From: JBALVT01 sp045110675 | GTDB taxonomy: Bacteria > Pseudomonadota > Gammaproteobacteria > Pseudomonadales > Halieaceae | Direction of reading: 5' to 3' | Length of the DNA stretch: 64,000 nt | NCBI GenBank assembly: GCA_045110675.1 | Contig: JBGCGJ010000020.1 | Location: 1-64,000, forward strand | Shown: positions 27,196 through 35,806 of the stretch, in pieces | Numbering within the stretch: position 1 is the stretch's first letter | How the letters are laid out: each line of letters starts with the position of its first letter | Program-made: the position numbers and the translations under genes | The notes under the pieces: generated by a model | Seen by the model: the letters and a program-made list of their open reading frames with translations, nothing else | The model's database searches: none | Told to the model about the DNA's origin: nothing

Positions 27196-27771
27196 CTAGT
27201 AGTAAGCCTGCGAAGTATCTGAGTGATCTGTCATATCGCGAACACCCTTTAGCTGCGGGAGCTGTTCCAGTAAGGTCTTTTCAACACCGCCTTTGAGCGT
27301 TTGATCGACCATTCCACAGCCCTGACACCCACCTCCGAACTGGAGAACGGCGACATCTTCTTCCGTGACTTCCACGAGACTCACTTCGCCACCGTGGGCG
27401 GCCAGCGCGGGATTTACCTCGTTATACAAGACATAGTTAATGCGGTCTTCAATTGGGCTATTCTCATCTACCCTGGGCATCTTCGCATTAGGCGCTTTTA
27501 TGGTGAGCTGGCCCCCCATGCGATCCTTGGAATAGTCTACCAGCGCATCTTCCAGGTAAGGAATGCTGCGGCCTTCAAACCAGGCGGAGAACTTTTCATA
27601 TTCATGCTTTTCATCGTCCTCAGCAAGATCATCCTGTCTGCAGTAGGCAATGCAGGTCTCGGCACGAGATGTGCCGGGCTGGTTAATAAACACCCTGACT
27701 CCCAGGGCATCTTCCTGTTTTTCTAACAATTCAGCCAGGTAATCCTGGGCCGATTCAGTGATGGTAACCAT
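27196..27771 (-). CDS. nfuA: Fe-S cluster carrier protein NfuA
   Basis: Start at ATG 27771 gives 191 residues, exactly the E. coli NfuA length; the longer frame from 27825 adds unrelated residues. An N-terminal degenerate A-type domain (VRVFINQPGTSRAETCIAYC) is followed by a C-terminal Nfu domain with Cys149-x2-Cys152 in GGGCQGCGMVDQTLK. The closing LPQLKGVRDMTDH and the terminal YY are as in E. coli. It carries 4Fe-4S clusters to target enzymes under stress. A GGGAA Shine-Dalgarno precedes the ATG. It diverges from metH across a region with a perfect inverted repeat. Confidence 0.95.
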   Translation of the reverse strand: MVTITESAQDYLAELLEKQEDALGVRVFINQPGTSRAETCIAYCRQDDLAEDDEKHEYEKFSAWFEGRSIPYLEDALVDYSKDRMGGQLTIKAPNAKMPRVDENSPIEDRINYVLYNEVNPALAAHGGEVSLVEVTEEDVAVLQFGGGCQGCGMVDQTLKGGVEKTLLEQLPQLKGVRDMTDHSDTSQAYY

Positions 27772-27798
27772 CTTATTTCCCATTCCGAGTAATTTACT

Positions 27799-27884
27799 CA
27801 GGTATTCTAACAAAATTGTGAACAATTGCGCGAGAAGTCGCTGCTACCGCCCCCAATAATTGCGCCATTCTGTTAGAATACCTG
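27799..27884. repeat. Perfect 14-bp inverted repeat between nfuA and metH
   Basis: The left arm CAGGTATTCTAACA is at 27799-27812 and its exact reverse complement is at 27871-27884. The spacer is 58 bases. The pair spans the middle of the divergent nfuA-metH promoter region. In metH mRNA it could fold as a stem with a long loop. As DNA it could be a two-site operator. I recognise no known regulator's consensus. Confidence 0.75.
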
Positions 27885-27947
27885 GCTTTTTTGGGGCTGC
27901 TAGCTCTCAACATCATCGAAACCCAGTGCACAGGACTTAGTCAAACA

Positions 27948-30900
27948 ATGCCCGCTCATCACTTGGAACAACATCCTCTGGCGCAAGCCCTCAAGAACCG
28001 GATTCTGGTAATTGATGGGGCCATGGGAACCATGGTGCAAGCAGAGGGCTTGGTTGAGGCGGACTATCGAGGCGACCGCTTTGCGGATTACCCTACAGAC
28101 ATTAAGGGTAATAACGACCTGCTGTCGCTGACGCGGCCAGACGTCATTAGCAACATACACCGTATGTTTCTGGAAGCCGGTGCTGACATTATTGAAACCA
28201 ATACCTTCAATAGCACTGCTGTTGCGCAGTCTGACTACGATTTGGGAAATCTCGCCGGTGAGCTGAATCTGGCCGGTGCGAAACTGGCCCGTGAGGTTGC
28301 CGATGAGCTAACCAGTCGAGACCCTTCGAAGCCGCGCTTTGTCGCGGGCGTACTGGGGCCGACCCCAAGGACCGCCTCTATTTCTCCCGATGTCAACGAT
28401 CCGGGGGCTCGCAATATCGATTTTGAGGCGCTGCGAAAAGACTATGCCGAGGCAGCTCACGCGCTGGTTGAAGGTGGCGTTGACTTCATCATGATCGAAA
28501 CTATTTTTGATACGCTTAATGCGAAAGCCGCTATATTTGCTGTGCTGGAAGTGTTTAAAGATCGTGGAGTCGAACTCCCAATCATGATTTCTGTGACGTT
28601 CCCGGATATCAGCGGTCGCGTCCTGTCCGGCCAAAGCCCGGAAGCCTTCTGGAATGCAGTGTCACATGCCAAACCCCTGATTGTGGGAACCAACTGCGGC
28701 CGGCGCTTCAAAGAGATTAGACCCTTTGTAGAGGAATTGGCCAATTCCGCTGAGTGTTTCTTCAGTGGCCATTTTAATGCCGGGCTTCCGAATGCCTTTG
28801 GCGAGTACGATGAAACACCCAATGACATGCACGATGATATGCAAGAGTTTGCCGGGCGCGGTTTCTTGAACCTCGCCGGTGGTTGCTGCGGAACGACACC
28901 AGCACATATCAACGCCATAGCCCAGGCAGTGGAGAATCTTGCGCCTCGAAAGTTGCCTGAAATCGAAGCCGCTTGCCGACTCAGCGGCCTTGAACCATTT
29001 AACATCACCGATGATAGCCTGTTCGTAAACGTCGGCGAACGTTGCAATGTAACTGGATCTGCAGCGTTTAAGCGCCTGATTCTGGAAGGCGATTACGAGG
29101 CTGCGTTGACCGTTGCCCGGACACAGGTGGAAGACGGTGCTCAGATCATCGATATCAACATGGACGAAGGCATGCTCGACGCCGAGGAGGCCATGGTGAC
29201 TTTTCTCAATCTGATCGCTTCTGAGCCCGACATCTCTCGCGTTCCTATTATGGTTGATTCCTCCAAATGGACGGTGATCGAAGCTGGTTTGCGCTGCATT
29301 CAGGGTAAGGCAGTCGTTAACTCCATTAGCCTGAAGGAAGGTGAAGAAGAGTTCGTCGAAAAAGCTCGTCTTTGCCATTTTTACGGTGCCGCCGTGGTGG
29401 TGATGGCTTTCGATGAATCCGGGCAAGCCGACACGCTCGAGCGGAAAATTGAAATTTGCAATCGCTCCTATGATGTCTTGGTAAATAAGGTGGGCTTTAA
29501 CCCCGCAGACATAATATTCGACCCGAATATCTTTGCAGTGGCGACAGGTATCGAAGAGCACAACAACTACGCCGTGGACTTTATCGAAGCGACGCGATAC
29601 ATAAAGCAGAATTTGCCACACGCGCATGTTTCTGGCGGCGTGAGCAACGTGTCGTTCTCCTTTCGCGGAAACAACGCGGTTCGCGAAGCTATTCATTCGG
29701 TGTTTCTCTATCACGCCATCAAGGCCGGTATGGACATGGGAATCGTTAACGCCGGTCAGCTCGCCGTCTATGATGACCTTCCCGAGAACCTGCGAGAGGC
29801 TGTTGAGGACATCATCCTAAATCGTAGGGAAGATGGTACCGAACGACTCGTTGACCTCGCTGAAAGCTTCAGAGACAGTGGTACCACTTCTGCCCGGGTC
29901 GAAGATTTAAGTTGGCGAGATGAACCTGTCGCCAAAAGGCTTGAGCACTCTTTAGTAAAAGGCATAAACACCTGGATAATTGAAGATACCGAAGAGGCAC
30001 GCCAGCAATTTGATCGGCCAATTGAGGTCATCGAAGGCCCCCTGATGGACGGCATGAACGTAGTCGGCGATTTGTTTGGTGACGGTAAAATGTTTTTGCC
30101 CCAGGTGGTTAAAAGTGCGCGGGTCATGAAACAATCGGTGGCCTACTTACAGCCGTTTATCGAAGAGGAAAAAACCGTTGGTGCGAGCAGCAGCAACGGA
30201 AAAATTCTGATGGCGACCGTTAAAGGTGATGTTCATGACATCGGCAAAAACATTGTTGGCGTTGTCCTGCAGTGCAACAACTTTGAGGTGATTGACCTGG
30301 GAGTCATGGTGTCTTGCGACGAGATTTTAACCAACGCCAAGGAACAAGCGGTGGATATAATCGGTCTTAGTGGACTCATCACGCCGTCGTTGGAAGAGAT
30401 GTCTCATGTTGCCAGCGAGATGCAACGCCTCGACTTTCAGATACCGCTTATGATTGGCGGTGCGACTACATCGAAGGCGCATACCGCCGTCAAAATTGAG
30501 CCAAAATATTCGGCAGACGCTACCGTTTACGTACCCGATGCGTCTCGCAGTGTGTCAGTGGCCACACAATTAATGAATGAATCCAAGACAGAGTTCATTG
30601 AGGCCACGCGAGCAGATTACGAGATCGTTAGAAAGCGAATCGGCGACCGGAAACCCCGCGGAAAACAGCTCTCTTACACCGAGGCGGTCAACCGCGGTGC
30701 CGAGCTCGATTGGGAAAATTATCAGCCGCCAAGCCCCAGTTTTATCGGCACCAAGGTGTTTGAGAATTTTCCCCTTGAAGATTTGGTAGACACTATCGAT
30801 TGGACACCGTTTTTCATCACCTGGGAGCTAGCTGGCAAATACCCAAAAATACTTCAGGATGAGGTTGTGGGCGAGCAGGCCACCGAATTGTTCAACGATG

Positions 30901-31643
30901 CCAAAGCAATGTTGCAACGTGTTCTTGATGAGAAACTGCTGAGCGCAAGTGCAACCATCGGCTTTTGGCCGGCCGCACGAACTGAAGGTGATGACGTAGT
31001 CTTATACACCGATGAAGGTCGTGATACGCCACTGGCCACTCTTCACCATTTGCGCCAGCAAGTCGAGAAAGTCGATGGCAAGCCAAACTTTAGCTTGGCG
31101 GACTTCATTGCACCGCACGAAAGCGGTCTTAAGGACTATGTGGGTGGGTTCTGCGTTACCACTGGCCATGGAGTCGATCAACTCGCCAAGCAGTTTGAGG
31201 CCGATCACGATGACTACAACAGTATTATGATCAAAGCGATTGCAGATCGATTAGCTGAAGCATTTGCAGAACATCTGCACCGCATGGTGAGAACACAATT
31301 GTGGGGCTACGCCGACGATGAAGCACTTAGCAACGAAGAGTTAATCAAGGAAAAGTATCGGGGAATTCGTCCTGCACCGGGCTATCCAGCCTGCCCCGAT
31401 CACACGGAAAAAGCCACGTTGTTTAAGCTCCTGGACGCGGAAAATACCTGCGGAGTAAGCCTATCTAGCAACTACGCCATGTCCCCTGCAGCCGCAGTGA
31501 GCGGGTTTTACTATTCCCATCCCGACTCTCGCTATTTTGCAGTGGGGAAAATCGGTCGGGATCAAGTCGAAAGTATCGCCCAGCGCAAGAGCAAGAAAGT
31601 CGCTGAGATGGAACGCTGGCTGGCGCCGAACCTAAATTACTAA
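27948..31643 (+). CDS. metH: Cobalamin-dependent methionine synthase
   Basis: Start at ATG 27948 gives 1231 residues, close to the 1227 of E. coli MetH. The modules are all present in order. The homocysteine-binding domain has zinc ligands in GTNCGRRF and GGCCGTTPAH. The folate domain follows (VNVGERCNVTGSAAFKRL). The cap and B12-binding domain has His763 in DVHDIGKNIVGVVL, and the SAM activation domain has RPAPGYPACPDH. It transfers the methyl of 5-methyl-THF to homocysteine in the cytosol. No cobalamin or SAM riboswitch is recognisable in the leader. The DUF2970 gene follows after 16 bases. Confidence 0.97.
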   Translation: MPAHHLEQHPLAQALKNRILVIDGAMGTMVQAEGLVEADYRGDRFADYPTDIKGNNDLLSLTRPDVISNIHRMFLEAGADIIETNTFNSTAVAQSDYDLGNLAGELNLAGAKLAREVADELTSRDPSKPRFVAGVLGPTPRTASISPDVNDPGARNIDFEALRKDYAEAAHALVEGGVDFIMIETIFDTLNAKAAIFAVLEVFKDRGVELPIMISVTFPDISGRVLSGQSPEAFWNAVSHAKPLIVGTNCGRRFKEIRPFVEELANSAECFFSGHFNAGLPNAFGEYDETPNDMHDDMQEFAGRGFLNLAGGCCGTTPAHINAIAQAVENLAPRKLPEIEAACRLSGLEPFNITDDSLFVNVGERCNVTGSAAFKRLILEGDYEAALTVARTQVEDGAQIIDINMDEGMLDAEEAMVTFLNLIASEPDISRVPIMVDSSKWTVIEAGLRCIQGKAVVNSISLKEGEEEFVEKARLCHFYGAAVVVMAFDESGQADTLERKIEICNRSYDVLVNKVGFNPADIIFDPNIFAVATGIEEHNNYAVDFIEATRYIKQNLPHAHVSGGVSNVSFSFRGNNAVREAIHSVFLYHAIKAGMDMGIVNAGQLAVYDDLPENLREAVEDIILNRREDGTERLVDLAESFRDSGTTSARVEDLSWRDEPVAKRLEHSLVKGINTWIIEDTEEARQQFDRPIEVIEGPLMDGMNVVGDLFGDGKMFLPQVVKSARVMKQSVAYLQPFIEEEKTVGASSSNGKILMATVKGDVHDIGKNIVGVVLQCNNFEVIDLGVMVSCDEILTNAKEQAVDIIGLSGLITPSLEEMSHVASEMQRLDFQIPLMIGGATTSKAHTAVKIEPKYSADATVYVPDASRSVSVATQLMNESKTEFIEATRADYEIVRKRIGDRKPRGKQLSYTEAVNRGAELDWENYQPPSPSFIGTKVFENFPLEDLVDTIDWTPFFITWELAGKYPKILQDEVVGEQATELFNDAKAMLQRVLDEKLLSASATIGFWPAARTEGDDVVLYTDEGRDTPLATLHHLRQQVEKVDGKPNFSLADFIAPHESGLKDYVGGFCVTTGHGVDQLAKQFEADHDDYNSIMIKAIADRLAEAFAEHLHRMVRTQLWGYADDEALSNEELIKEKYRGIRPAPGYPACPDHTEKATLFKLLDAENTCGVSLSSNYAMSPAAAVSGFYYSHPDSRYFAVGKIGRDQVESIAQRKSKKVAEMERWLAPNLNY

Positions 31644-31659
31644 TTGAGGTAGCGAGAAG

Positions 31660-31929
31660 ATGAGCGAATCGAGTCAAAAGGGTTTCGACCATTCCGAGAA
31701 CCTGGAAAACGAGCAGCAGGAAAAAGAGCTGGGCTCACTGAACCCAATGCAAGTCATCGGCAGCGTATTCGCGGCCGGATTGGGTGTTCAAAGCAGCAAG
31801 AACAGAGAGCGCGATTTCAAACAGGGTAAATTCGGGGTATTTGTAGCGGCTGGAATAGTATTCACTTTGCTTTTTATGGGAACAGTCTACGGCATTGTAC
31901 AGCTGGTACTGAAAAACACAGGTAACTAA
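31660..31929 (+). CDS. DUF2970 small membrane protein
   Basis: An 89-residue protein with an acidic, hydrophilic N-terminus and the DUF2970 core LNPMQVIGSVFAAGLGVQSSKNRERDFKQG followed by one membrane helix (VFVAAGIVFTLLFMGTVYGIVQLVL). The function of the family is unknown. It lies 16 bases downstream of metH, with a GAGGTAGCGAGAAG Shine-Dalgarno region, and probably ends the metH transcript at the hairpin that overlaps its stop codon. Confidence 0.85.
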   Translation: MSESSQKGFDHSENLENEQQEKELGSLNPMQVIGSVFAAGLGVQSSKNRERDFKQGKFGVFVAAGIVFTLLFMGTVYGIVQLVLKNTGN

Positions 31930-31946
31930 TAGCCTGTGTTTTCTAC
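31913..31946 (+). terminator. Hairpin overlapping the DUF2970 stop codon
   Basis: A perfect 10-bp stem, AAAACACAGG at 31913-31922 with CCTGTGTTTT at 31933-31942, encloses the stop codon in its 10-base loop. The T-rich 3' arm supports a terminator for metH-DUF2970. The A-rich 5' arm would also work in the other direction for the small minus-strand gene that ends at 31969. Confidence 0.6.
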
Positions 31947-31968
31947 TTTGAGTAAAGCTCGCTTAATT

Positions 31969-32091
31969 TTATGACGGCATACCTGAAAGCCAAAAGTATA
32001 GAGCCACAATAACAATGGATATAATTGCAGTCGCAGCGATAGCATCGGCTGCTCCGTCGGCGTTTCTTTCAACATCTTGAGGGTCGGACAT
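31969..32091 (-). CDS. 40-residue single-pass membrane protein, unknown
   Basis: A short frame encodes MSDPQDVERNADGAADAIAA followed by a hydrophobic helix (TAIISIVIVALYFWLSG) and ends PS-stop. GGAG lies seven bases before the ATG at 32091, a good Shine-Dalgarno. An acidic cytosolic head followed by one C-terminal helix is typical of small membrane regulators. I recognise no family. It faces the DUF2970 gene convergently and shares the hairpin between them. A perfect palindrome sits just upstream of its ribosome site. Confidence 0.6.
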   Translation of the reverse strand: MSDPQDVERNADGAADAIAATAIISIVIVALYFWLSGMPS

Positions 32092-32107
32092 GTAGGTCTC
32101 CGTAGTG

Positions 32108-32121
32108 AATTACCGGTAATT
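32108..32121. promoter_or_regulatory. 14-bp perfect palindrome upstream of the 40-residue gene
   Basis: AATTACCGGTAATT is fully self-complementary. It lies 16 bases upstream of the small gene's ATG, in the region shared with the divergent cysI gene, where a repressor dimer could bind. The regulator is not identified. Confidence 0.45.
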
Positions 32122-32215
32122 TGCGCGACAGTATACCAGTATCACCGTCGATCAAAAGACTTGTAGATCAAACTATTTAGTTTCGACATCTGTCCAAAAC
32201 AAGGAATCTAACCTT

Positions 32216-32281
32216 ATGAAAAACAAGACTATTTGCCGGGTCTACTTTTCTGCTATGGTAGCGCCTCTTTTTTCCGGGTGA
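32216..32281 (+). CDS. Possible 21-codon leader ORF upstream of cysI
   Basis: ATG at 32216, preceded by AAGGA ten bases upstream, opens a 21-residue frame that starts MKNKTICRVYF and ends with SG-stop. It finishes 45 bases before cysI. It could be a leader peptide, but it contains only one Cys and no Met run, so a sulfur-sensing attenuator is not evident. A candidate promoter lies inside it, which argues against it. Confidence 0.25.
   Translation: MKNKTICRVYFSAMVAPLFSG
32232..32259 (+). promoter_or_regulatory. Candidate extended -10 promoter for cysI
   Basis: TGCTATGGT at 32251-32259 is an extended -10 element (TG-n-TATGGT). A weak -35 (TTTGCC at 32232) lies 16 bases upstream. The start point would be about 60 bases before the cysI ATG. 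No CysB-type site could be assigned by eye. Confidence 0.35.
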
Positions 32282-32326
32282 CGATCTGGAATCGAAGAAA
32301 TAATCGATGAATCACAGGATTTAGCA

Positions 32327-33991
32327 ATGTACGTTTATGATCAGCACGATCAGTCGATAGTGGACCAACGGGTAGAGCAGTTTCGCGATCAGACGAGCCG
32401 GTATCTCGCCGGAAAAATTTCCGAGGAGGCTTTTCTACCGCTGCGATTGCAAAATGGCCTCTATGTTCAGCGCCTTGCCCCCATGTTGCGCATAGCCGTG
32501 CCTTATGGCCTGTTGAACAGCACACAGGTAAGAATGCTGGCGCATCTCACACGTAAATACGACAAGGGTTACGCGCACATCAGCACCCGTCAAAACGTGC
32601 AACTGAACTGGCCTCGATTAGAGGATGTCCCCGATATTCTGGCAGAACTAGCGTCGGTGCAAATGCACGCGATACAAACCAGCGGTAACTGTATTCGAAA
32701 CACGACAACCGACCAGTACGCCGGTGTCGCCACCGATGAACTGGAAGATCCCCGCCCCTATTGTGAAATTATTCGGCAGTGGTCAACTCTGCACCCAGAA
32801 TTTGCCTTTCTTCCAAGAAAATTCAAAATCGCGGTGTGCGGTACTTCCGAAGACCGCGCGGCAATCCACAATCACGATATCGGTCTGGATTTAGTGGCCA
32901 ATGCAAATGGCGAAGTGGGATTTAAAGTCATTGTAGGAGGAGGTTTGGGCCGCACGCCTGTCATTGGTTCAGTCGTATGCGATTGGCTGGAGAAAAAGCA
33001 TCTTCTTACTTACCTTGAAGCCATTTTGCGGGTTTACAACAAAGACGGTCGGAGAGACAACAAGTACAAAGCGAGAATCAAAATCCTGGTTCGCGCGATG
33101 GGTGTAGACAGTTTCCGCGAAGCGGTAGAGCGAGAATGGACCTCTCTTAAAGATGGTCCGAACACCCTGACCCAAGAGGAAATTGAACGCAGCAAGGCAT
33201 GTTTCACGGCACCGAATTATGCTGTTTTGGATAGTGAACCGACACAGGCAGCGCTGGAAACGCAGTGCGAAGCAAATCCTCTATTTCACAACTGGGTAAA
33301 GCGCAACACCGTTGCGCATCACGTTCCAGGATATCAGGTGGTAAACATCTCTTTAAAGGCCACTGGTTTCGCTCCTGGAGACATCACGGACAAACAGCTG
33401 GAAACCCTTGCCGATCTCGCCGACGAATATTCGTTCGGTGAGTTGAGAACAACCCACGAGCAGAACATAGTACTGGCGGATGTGCGACAAGACGCCTTGT
33501 ACCCGCTATGGCAGGCACTACAGAAGGCCGACCTTGCGACTGCAAACATCGGTTACCTTACCGATATGATTTGCTGTCCCGGAGGCGACTACTGCGCTCT
33601 GGCGAACGCGAAATCGATTCCTGTCGCAGAAGCAATCCAACGCCGCTTTGACGATATTGATTTCGTTTATGACCTCGGTCCACTGGATCTGAACATTAGT
33701 GGCTGCATGAACGCCTGCGGACACCACCATATCGGTCATATTGGAGTATTGGGCGTCGATAAAAAAGGGCAAGAGTTTTATCAGGTGAGTCTGGGTGGCA
33801 GTAAGTCCAAAGACGCCGCCATAGGCAAGATACTGGGCCCTTCTTTCAAGCAAGACGATATGCCAGACGTCATCGATAATATTCTCAGTACTTTCGTAGA
33901 ATTGAGAGCTGATGAGGAGTCGTTCCTGGACACCTACAACAGAGTAGGCCTGGCCCCCTTCAAGGAGCGCGTATATGCCGAAGCTAATTAA
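32327..33991 (+). CDS. cysI: Sulfite reductase hemoprotein subunit (nitrite/sulfite reductase family)
   Basis: The 554-residue protein is a siroheme and 4Fe-4S enzyme of the sulfite/nitrite reductase family. The cluster and heme ligands are in MICCPGGDYCALANAKS and SGCMNACGHHHIGHIGVLG. Two ferredoxin-like half repeats (NGLYVQRLAPMLRIAVPYGLL early, GYQVVNISLKATGFAPGDIT later) and the siroheme-binding STRQNVQLNW and QTSGNCIRNTTTD are visible. It reduces sulfite to sulfide with six electrons in assimilation. No cysJ flavoprotein lies nearby, so it may use ferredoxin. Its stop overlaps the DUF934 gene start by 17 bases. Confidence 0.93.
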   Translation: MYVYDQHDQSIVDQRVEQFRDQTSRYLAGKISEEAFLPLRLQNGLYVQRLAPMLRIAVPYGLLNSTQVRMLAHLTRKYDKGYAHISTRQNVQLNWPRLEDVPDILAELASVQMHAIQTSGNCIRNTTTDQYAGVATDELEDPRPYCEIIRQWSTLHPEFAFLPRKFKIAVCGTSEDRAAIHNHDIGLDLVANANGEVGFKVIVGGGLGRTPVIGSVVCDWLEKKHLLTYLEAILRVYNKDGRRDNKYKARIKILVRAMGVDSFREAVEREWTSLKDGPNTLTQEEIERSKACFTAPNYAVLDSEPTQAALETQCEANPLFHNWVKRNTVAHHVPGYQVVNISLKATGFAPGDITDKQLETLADLADEYSFGELRTTHEQNIVLADVRQDALYPLWQALQKADLATANIGYLTDMICCPGGDYCALANAKSIPVAEAIQRRFDDIDFVYDLGPLDLNISGCMNACGHHHIGHIGVLGVDKKGQEFYQVSLGGSKSKDAAIGKILGPSFKQDDMPDVIDNILSTFVELRADEESFLDTYNRVGLAPFKERVYAEAN

Positions 33992-34439
33992 AAACGCACA
34001 GATCATAGAAGACTCCTGGCTGCCTGTAGAAGCAGAAGCGGAGACTCTCAGCACCGGACATATTGCTTCGCTTGACCAGTGGTTGGCTCTGAACTCGAAG
34101 ACGAATACTGCGGTGCAACTGGAGCCCGGAGAACTACCTTCTCCGTTGATGAATCATCTTGATGACCTGGAATTGGTTGCGATCAACTTCCCGGTGCTTA
34201 CCGACGGGCGCGGATTTACCTACGCTCGCGAGCTCCGGGATGCGGGTTATACCGGCGAGCTCAGAGCAGTAGGTGGTTTCGTCAGGGATCAGATGCACTA
34301 TCTTATGCGCTGCGGGTTCAACGCCTTTCAACTGAGCGATGACAAGGATCTTGATGCCGCACTGTCGAGTCTCGACGATTTCTCCGAGCACTACCAGGCG
34401 GCGGTCGACCAACCGCAACCTCTTTTTCGACGTCGATAG
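33975..34439 (+). CDS. DUF934 protein, sulfite-reduction partner
   Basis: The 154-residue product starts MPKLIKNAQIIEDSW and contains the DUF934 core (LDDLELVAINFPVLTDGRGFTYARELRDAGYTGELRAVGGFVRDQMHYLMRCGFNAFQL). It is found next to cysI in many proteobacteria and is presumed to help sulfite reduction, though its activity is not established. It overlaps cysI by 17 bases in another frame, which points to coupled translation. A hairpin follows its stop. Confidence 0.92.
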   Translation: MPKLIKNAQIIEDSWLPVEAEAETLSTGHIASLDQWLALNSKTNTAVQLEPGELPSPLMNHLDDLELVAINFPVLTDGRGFTYARELRDAGYTGELRAVGGFVRDQMHYLMRCGFNAFQLSDDKDLDAALSSLDDFSEHYQAAVDQPQPLFRRR

Positions 34440-34445
34440 CCTCAG

Positions 34446-34474
34446 CCGGCAATAGAGTTGCCGGTTCCTATTCT
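34446..34474 (+). terminator. Probable terminator of cysI-DUF934
   Basis: CCGGCAA at 34446-34452 pairs with TTGCCGG at 34458-34464 around a five-base loop, starting just after the DUF934 stop. The following TTCCTATTCT is only partly T-rich, so the terminator may be leaky. Confidence 0.55.
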
Positions 34475-34526
34475 ACGATGTGTTGTTTACACTCTGAACT
34501 TAGTGTTTTCTGAGGATCCGAGCTGA

Positions 34527-35702
34527 ATGGAAGCCAGCAGCGTTACGTTTTCCTTTTTCTTAATATTCTCTGGCGCCGCCATCTTTGCGTCGATTGCACT
34601 GTATACACGACAACCATTGATCATCGCCTACATAGCCCTGGGAGCGGTTATTGGCCCCTACGGTTTGTCGATGGTGACTGATTTGAATTTACTATCTGAC
34701 ATTGGCCATGTCGGCATCATTTTCCTTTTGTTCCTCCTGGGTCTGGATATGCAACCCCAGGCACTTTGGGCTACCTTGCGAAAGTCGACTTTTGTCGCAC
34801 TGTTCAGTTCAGCGATTTTTCTCGGCATGGGATTTGGTGTAGCACATCTGTTTGGGTTTTCAGATATTGACGCTCTCATCGTCGGCGCCTCGATGATGTT
34901 CTCCTCAACAATCATCGGCATAAAGCTACTGCCAACAACAGTGTTACATCATCGCCATATCGGTGAGCTCATGATCGGGCTTCTTCTTATCCAGGACGTG
35001 CTAGCCATCATTGTGCTAATGCTATTGTTATCGTTAGCCGCCGGTAATACAGAGTCCATGGCCAGCGACGTCGCAATTTCACTCGCCGGGCTTCCACTAT
35101 TGGCCGGGGCCGCCCTGCTAATGGTTCGCTATATTCTGCTGCCATTGATAAGCCGTTTTGACCGCTTTCACGAGTACATCTTTCTGTTGGCCATCGGTTG
35201 GTGCCTGGGTCTTGCGGAAACGGCTCAGATGCTCGGACTATCCGCCGAAATTGGTGCGTTTATCGCGGGCATTACCATTGCGACCAGTCCTATATCTCAA
35301 TACATAGCGGTCAACTTGAAGCCGTTGCGAGACTTTTTCCTGATTCTGTTTTTCTTCTCAGTGGGTGCCAGGTTTAATATTGGTTTACTGGGAGAAGTGT
35401 TGGCACCAGCGCTGCTACTTTCAGCCCTGGTGTTGTGGTTGAAGCCGGTCGTGTATCGGTTCCTGCTCAAAGGAGTGAGCGAGAAGCGCGCGCTGGCCTG
35501 GGACTTGGGGTTTCGCTTGGGGCAAGCCAGTGAATTCTCCCTGCTGATCGCTTACGTCGCCATCGGTGGTGCACTTATTTCGGAACAGGCGTCGCTGCTG
35601 ATTCAGGCAACCACTATTATGACTTTAGTGGCCTCCTCTTATATCGTTGTCCTCAATTTTGCGACCCCCATCGCTGTGAACGACCGCCTGCGGCGCGACT
35701 GA
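34527..35702 (+). CDS. Cation:proton antiporter, Kef/CPA2 type without TrkA domain
   Basis: A 391-residue protein made almost wholly of membrane helices, about 11 to 12. Landmarks are PLIIAYIALGAVIGPYGLSMV, GHVGIIFLLFLLGLDMQP, MFSSTIIGIKLLP, LIQDVLAIIVLMLLLSL, SAEIGAFIAGITIA and LGFRLGQASEFSLLIAY. The Q-D pair in LIQDVLA marks the CPA2 (Kef-like) type. The C-terminal TrkA-N nucleotide-binding domain of KefB/KefC is absent, so gating must differ. The exchanged ion, K+ or Na+, is not readable. It is convergent with etfA. Confidence 0.9.
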   Translation: MEASSVTFSFFLIFSGAAIFASIALYTRQPLIIAYIALGAVIGPYGLSMVTDLNLLSDIGHVGIIFLLFLLGLDMQPQALWATLRKSTFVALFSSAIFLGMGFGVAHLFGFSDIDALIVGASMMFSSTIIGIKLLPTTVLHHRHIGELMIGLLLIQDVLAIIVLMLLLSLAAGNTESMASDVAISLAGLPLLAGAALLMVRYILLPLISRFDRFHEYIFLLAIGWCLGLAETAQMLGLSAEIGAFIAGITIATSPISQYIAVNLKPLRDFFLILFFFSVGARFNIGLLGEVLAPALLLSALVLWLKPVVYRFLLKGVSEKRALAWDLGFRLGQASEFSLLIAYVAIGGALISEQASLLIQATTIMTLVASSYIVVLNFATPIAVNDRLRRD

Positions 35703-35760
35703 GTCATGTCAATCACGTAAAGTAGATTGACTTAATTCTCGGCCACTGAATTACTGGCAC

Positions 35761-35785
35761 AAAAAAACCGGCCAGAAGCCGGTTT
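35761..35785 (-). terminator. Intrinsic terminator of etfB-etfA
   Basis: An 8-bp stem (35765-35772 with 35778-35785, core ACCGGC/GCCGGT, loop of five) is followed on the minus strand by a run of seven T. It lies about 20 bases after the etfA stop and may also act weakly on the plus strand for the antiporter gene. Confidence 0.85.
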
Positions 35786-35806
35786 CTTTGGTTAAGAGAG
35801 AGTGTG

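Noticed and set aside
27772..27947. Cobalamin or SAM riboswitch before metH
   Set aside because: The leader is short and has none of the conserved B12-box or SAM-box sequences; only the inverted repeat stands out.
28662..29714. A 350-codon open frame antisense to metH
   Set aside because: It lies wholly inside metH on the other strand and encodes a low-complexity His/Cys-rich product with no recognisable domain; it is a shadow of the metH codon pattern.
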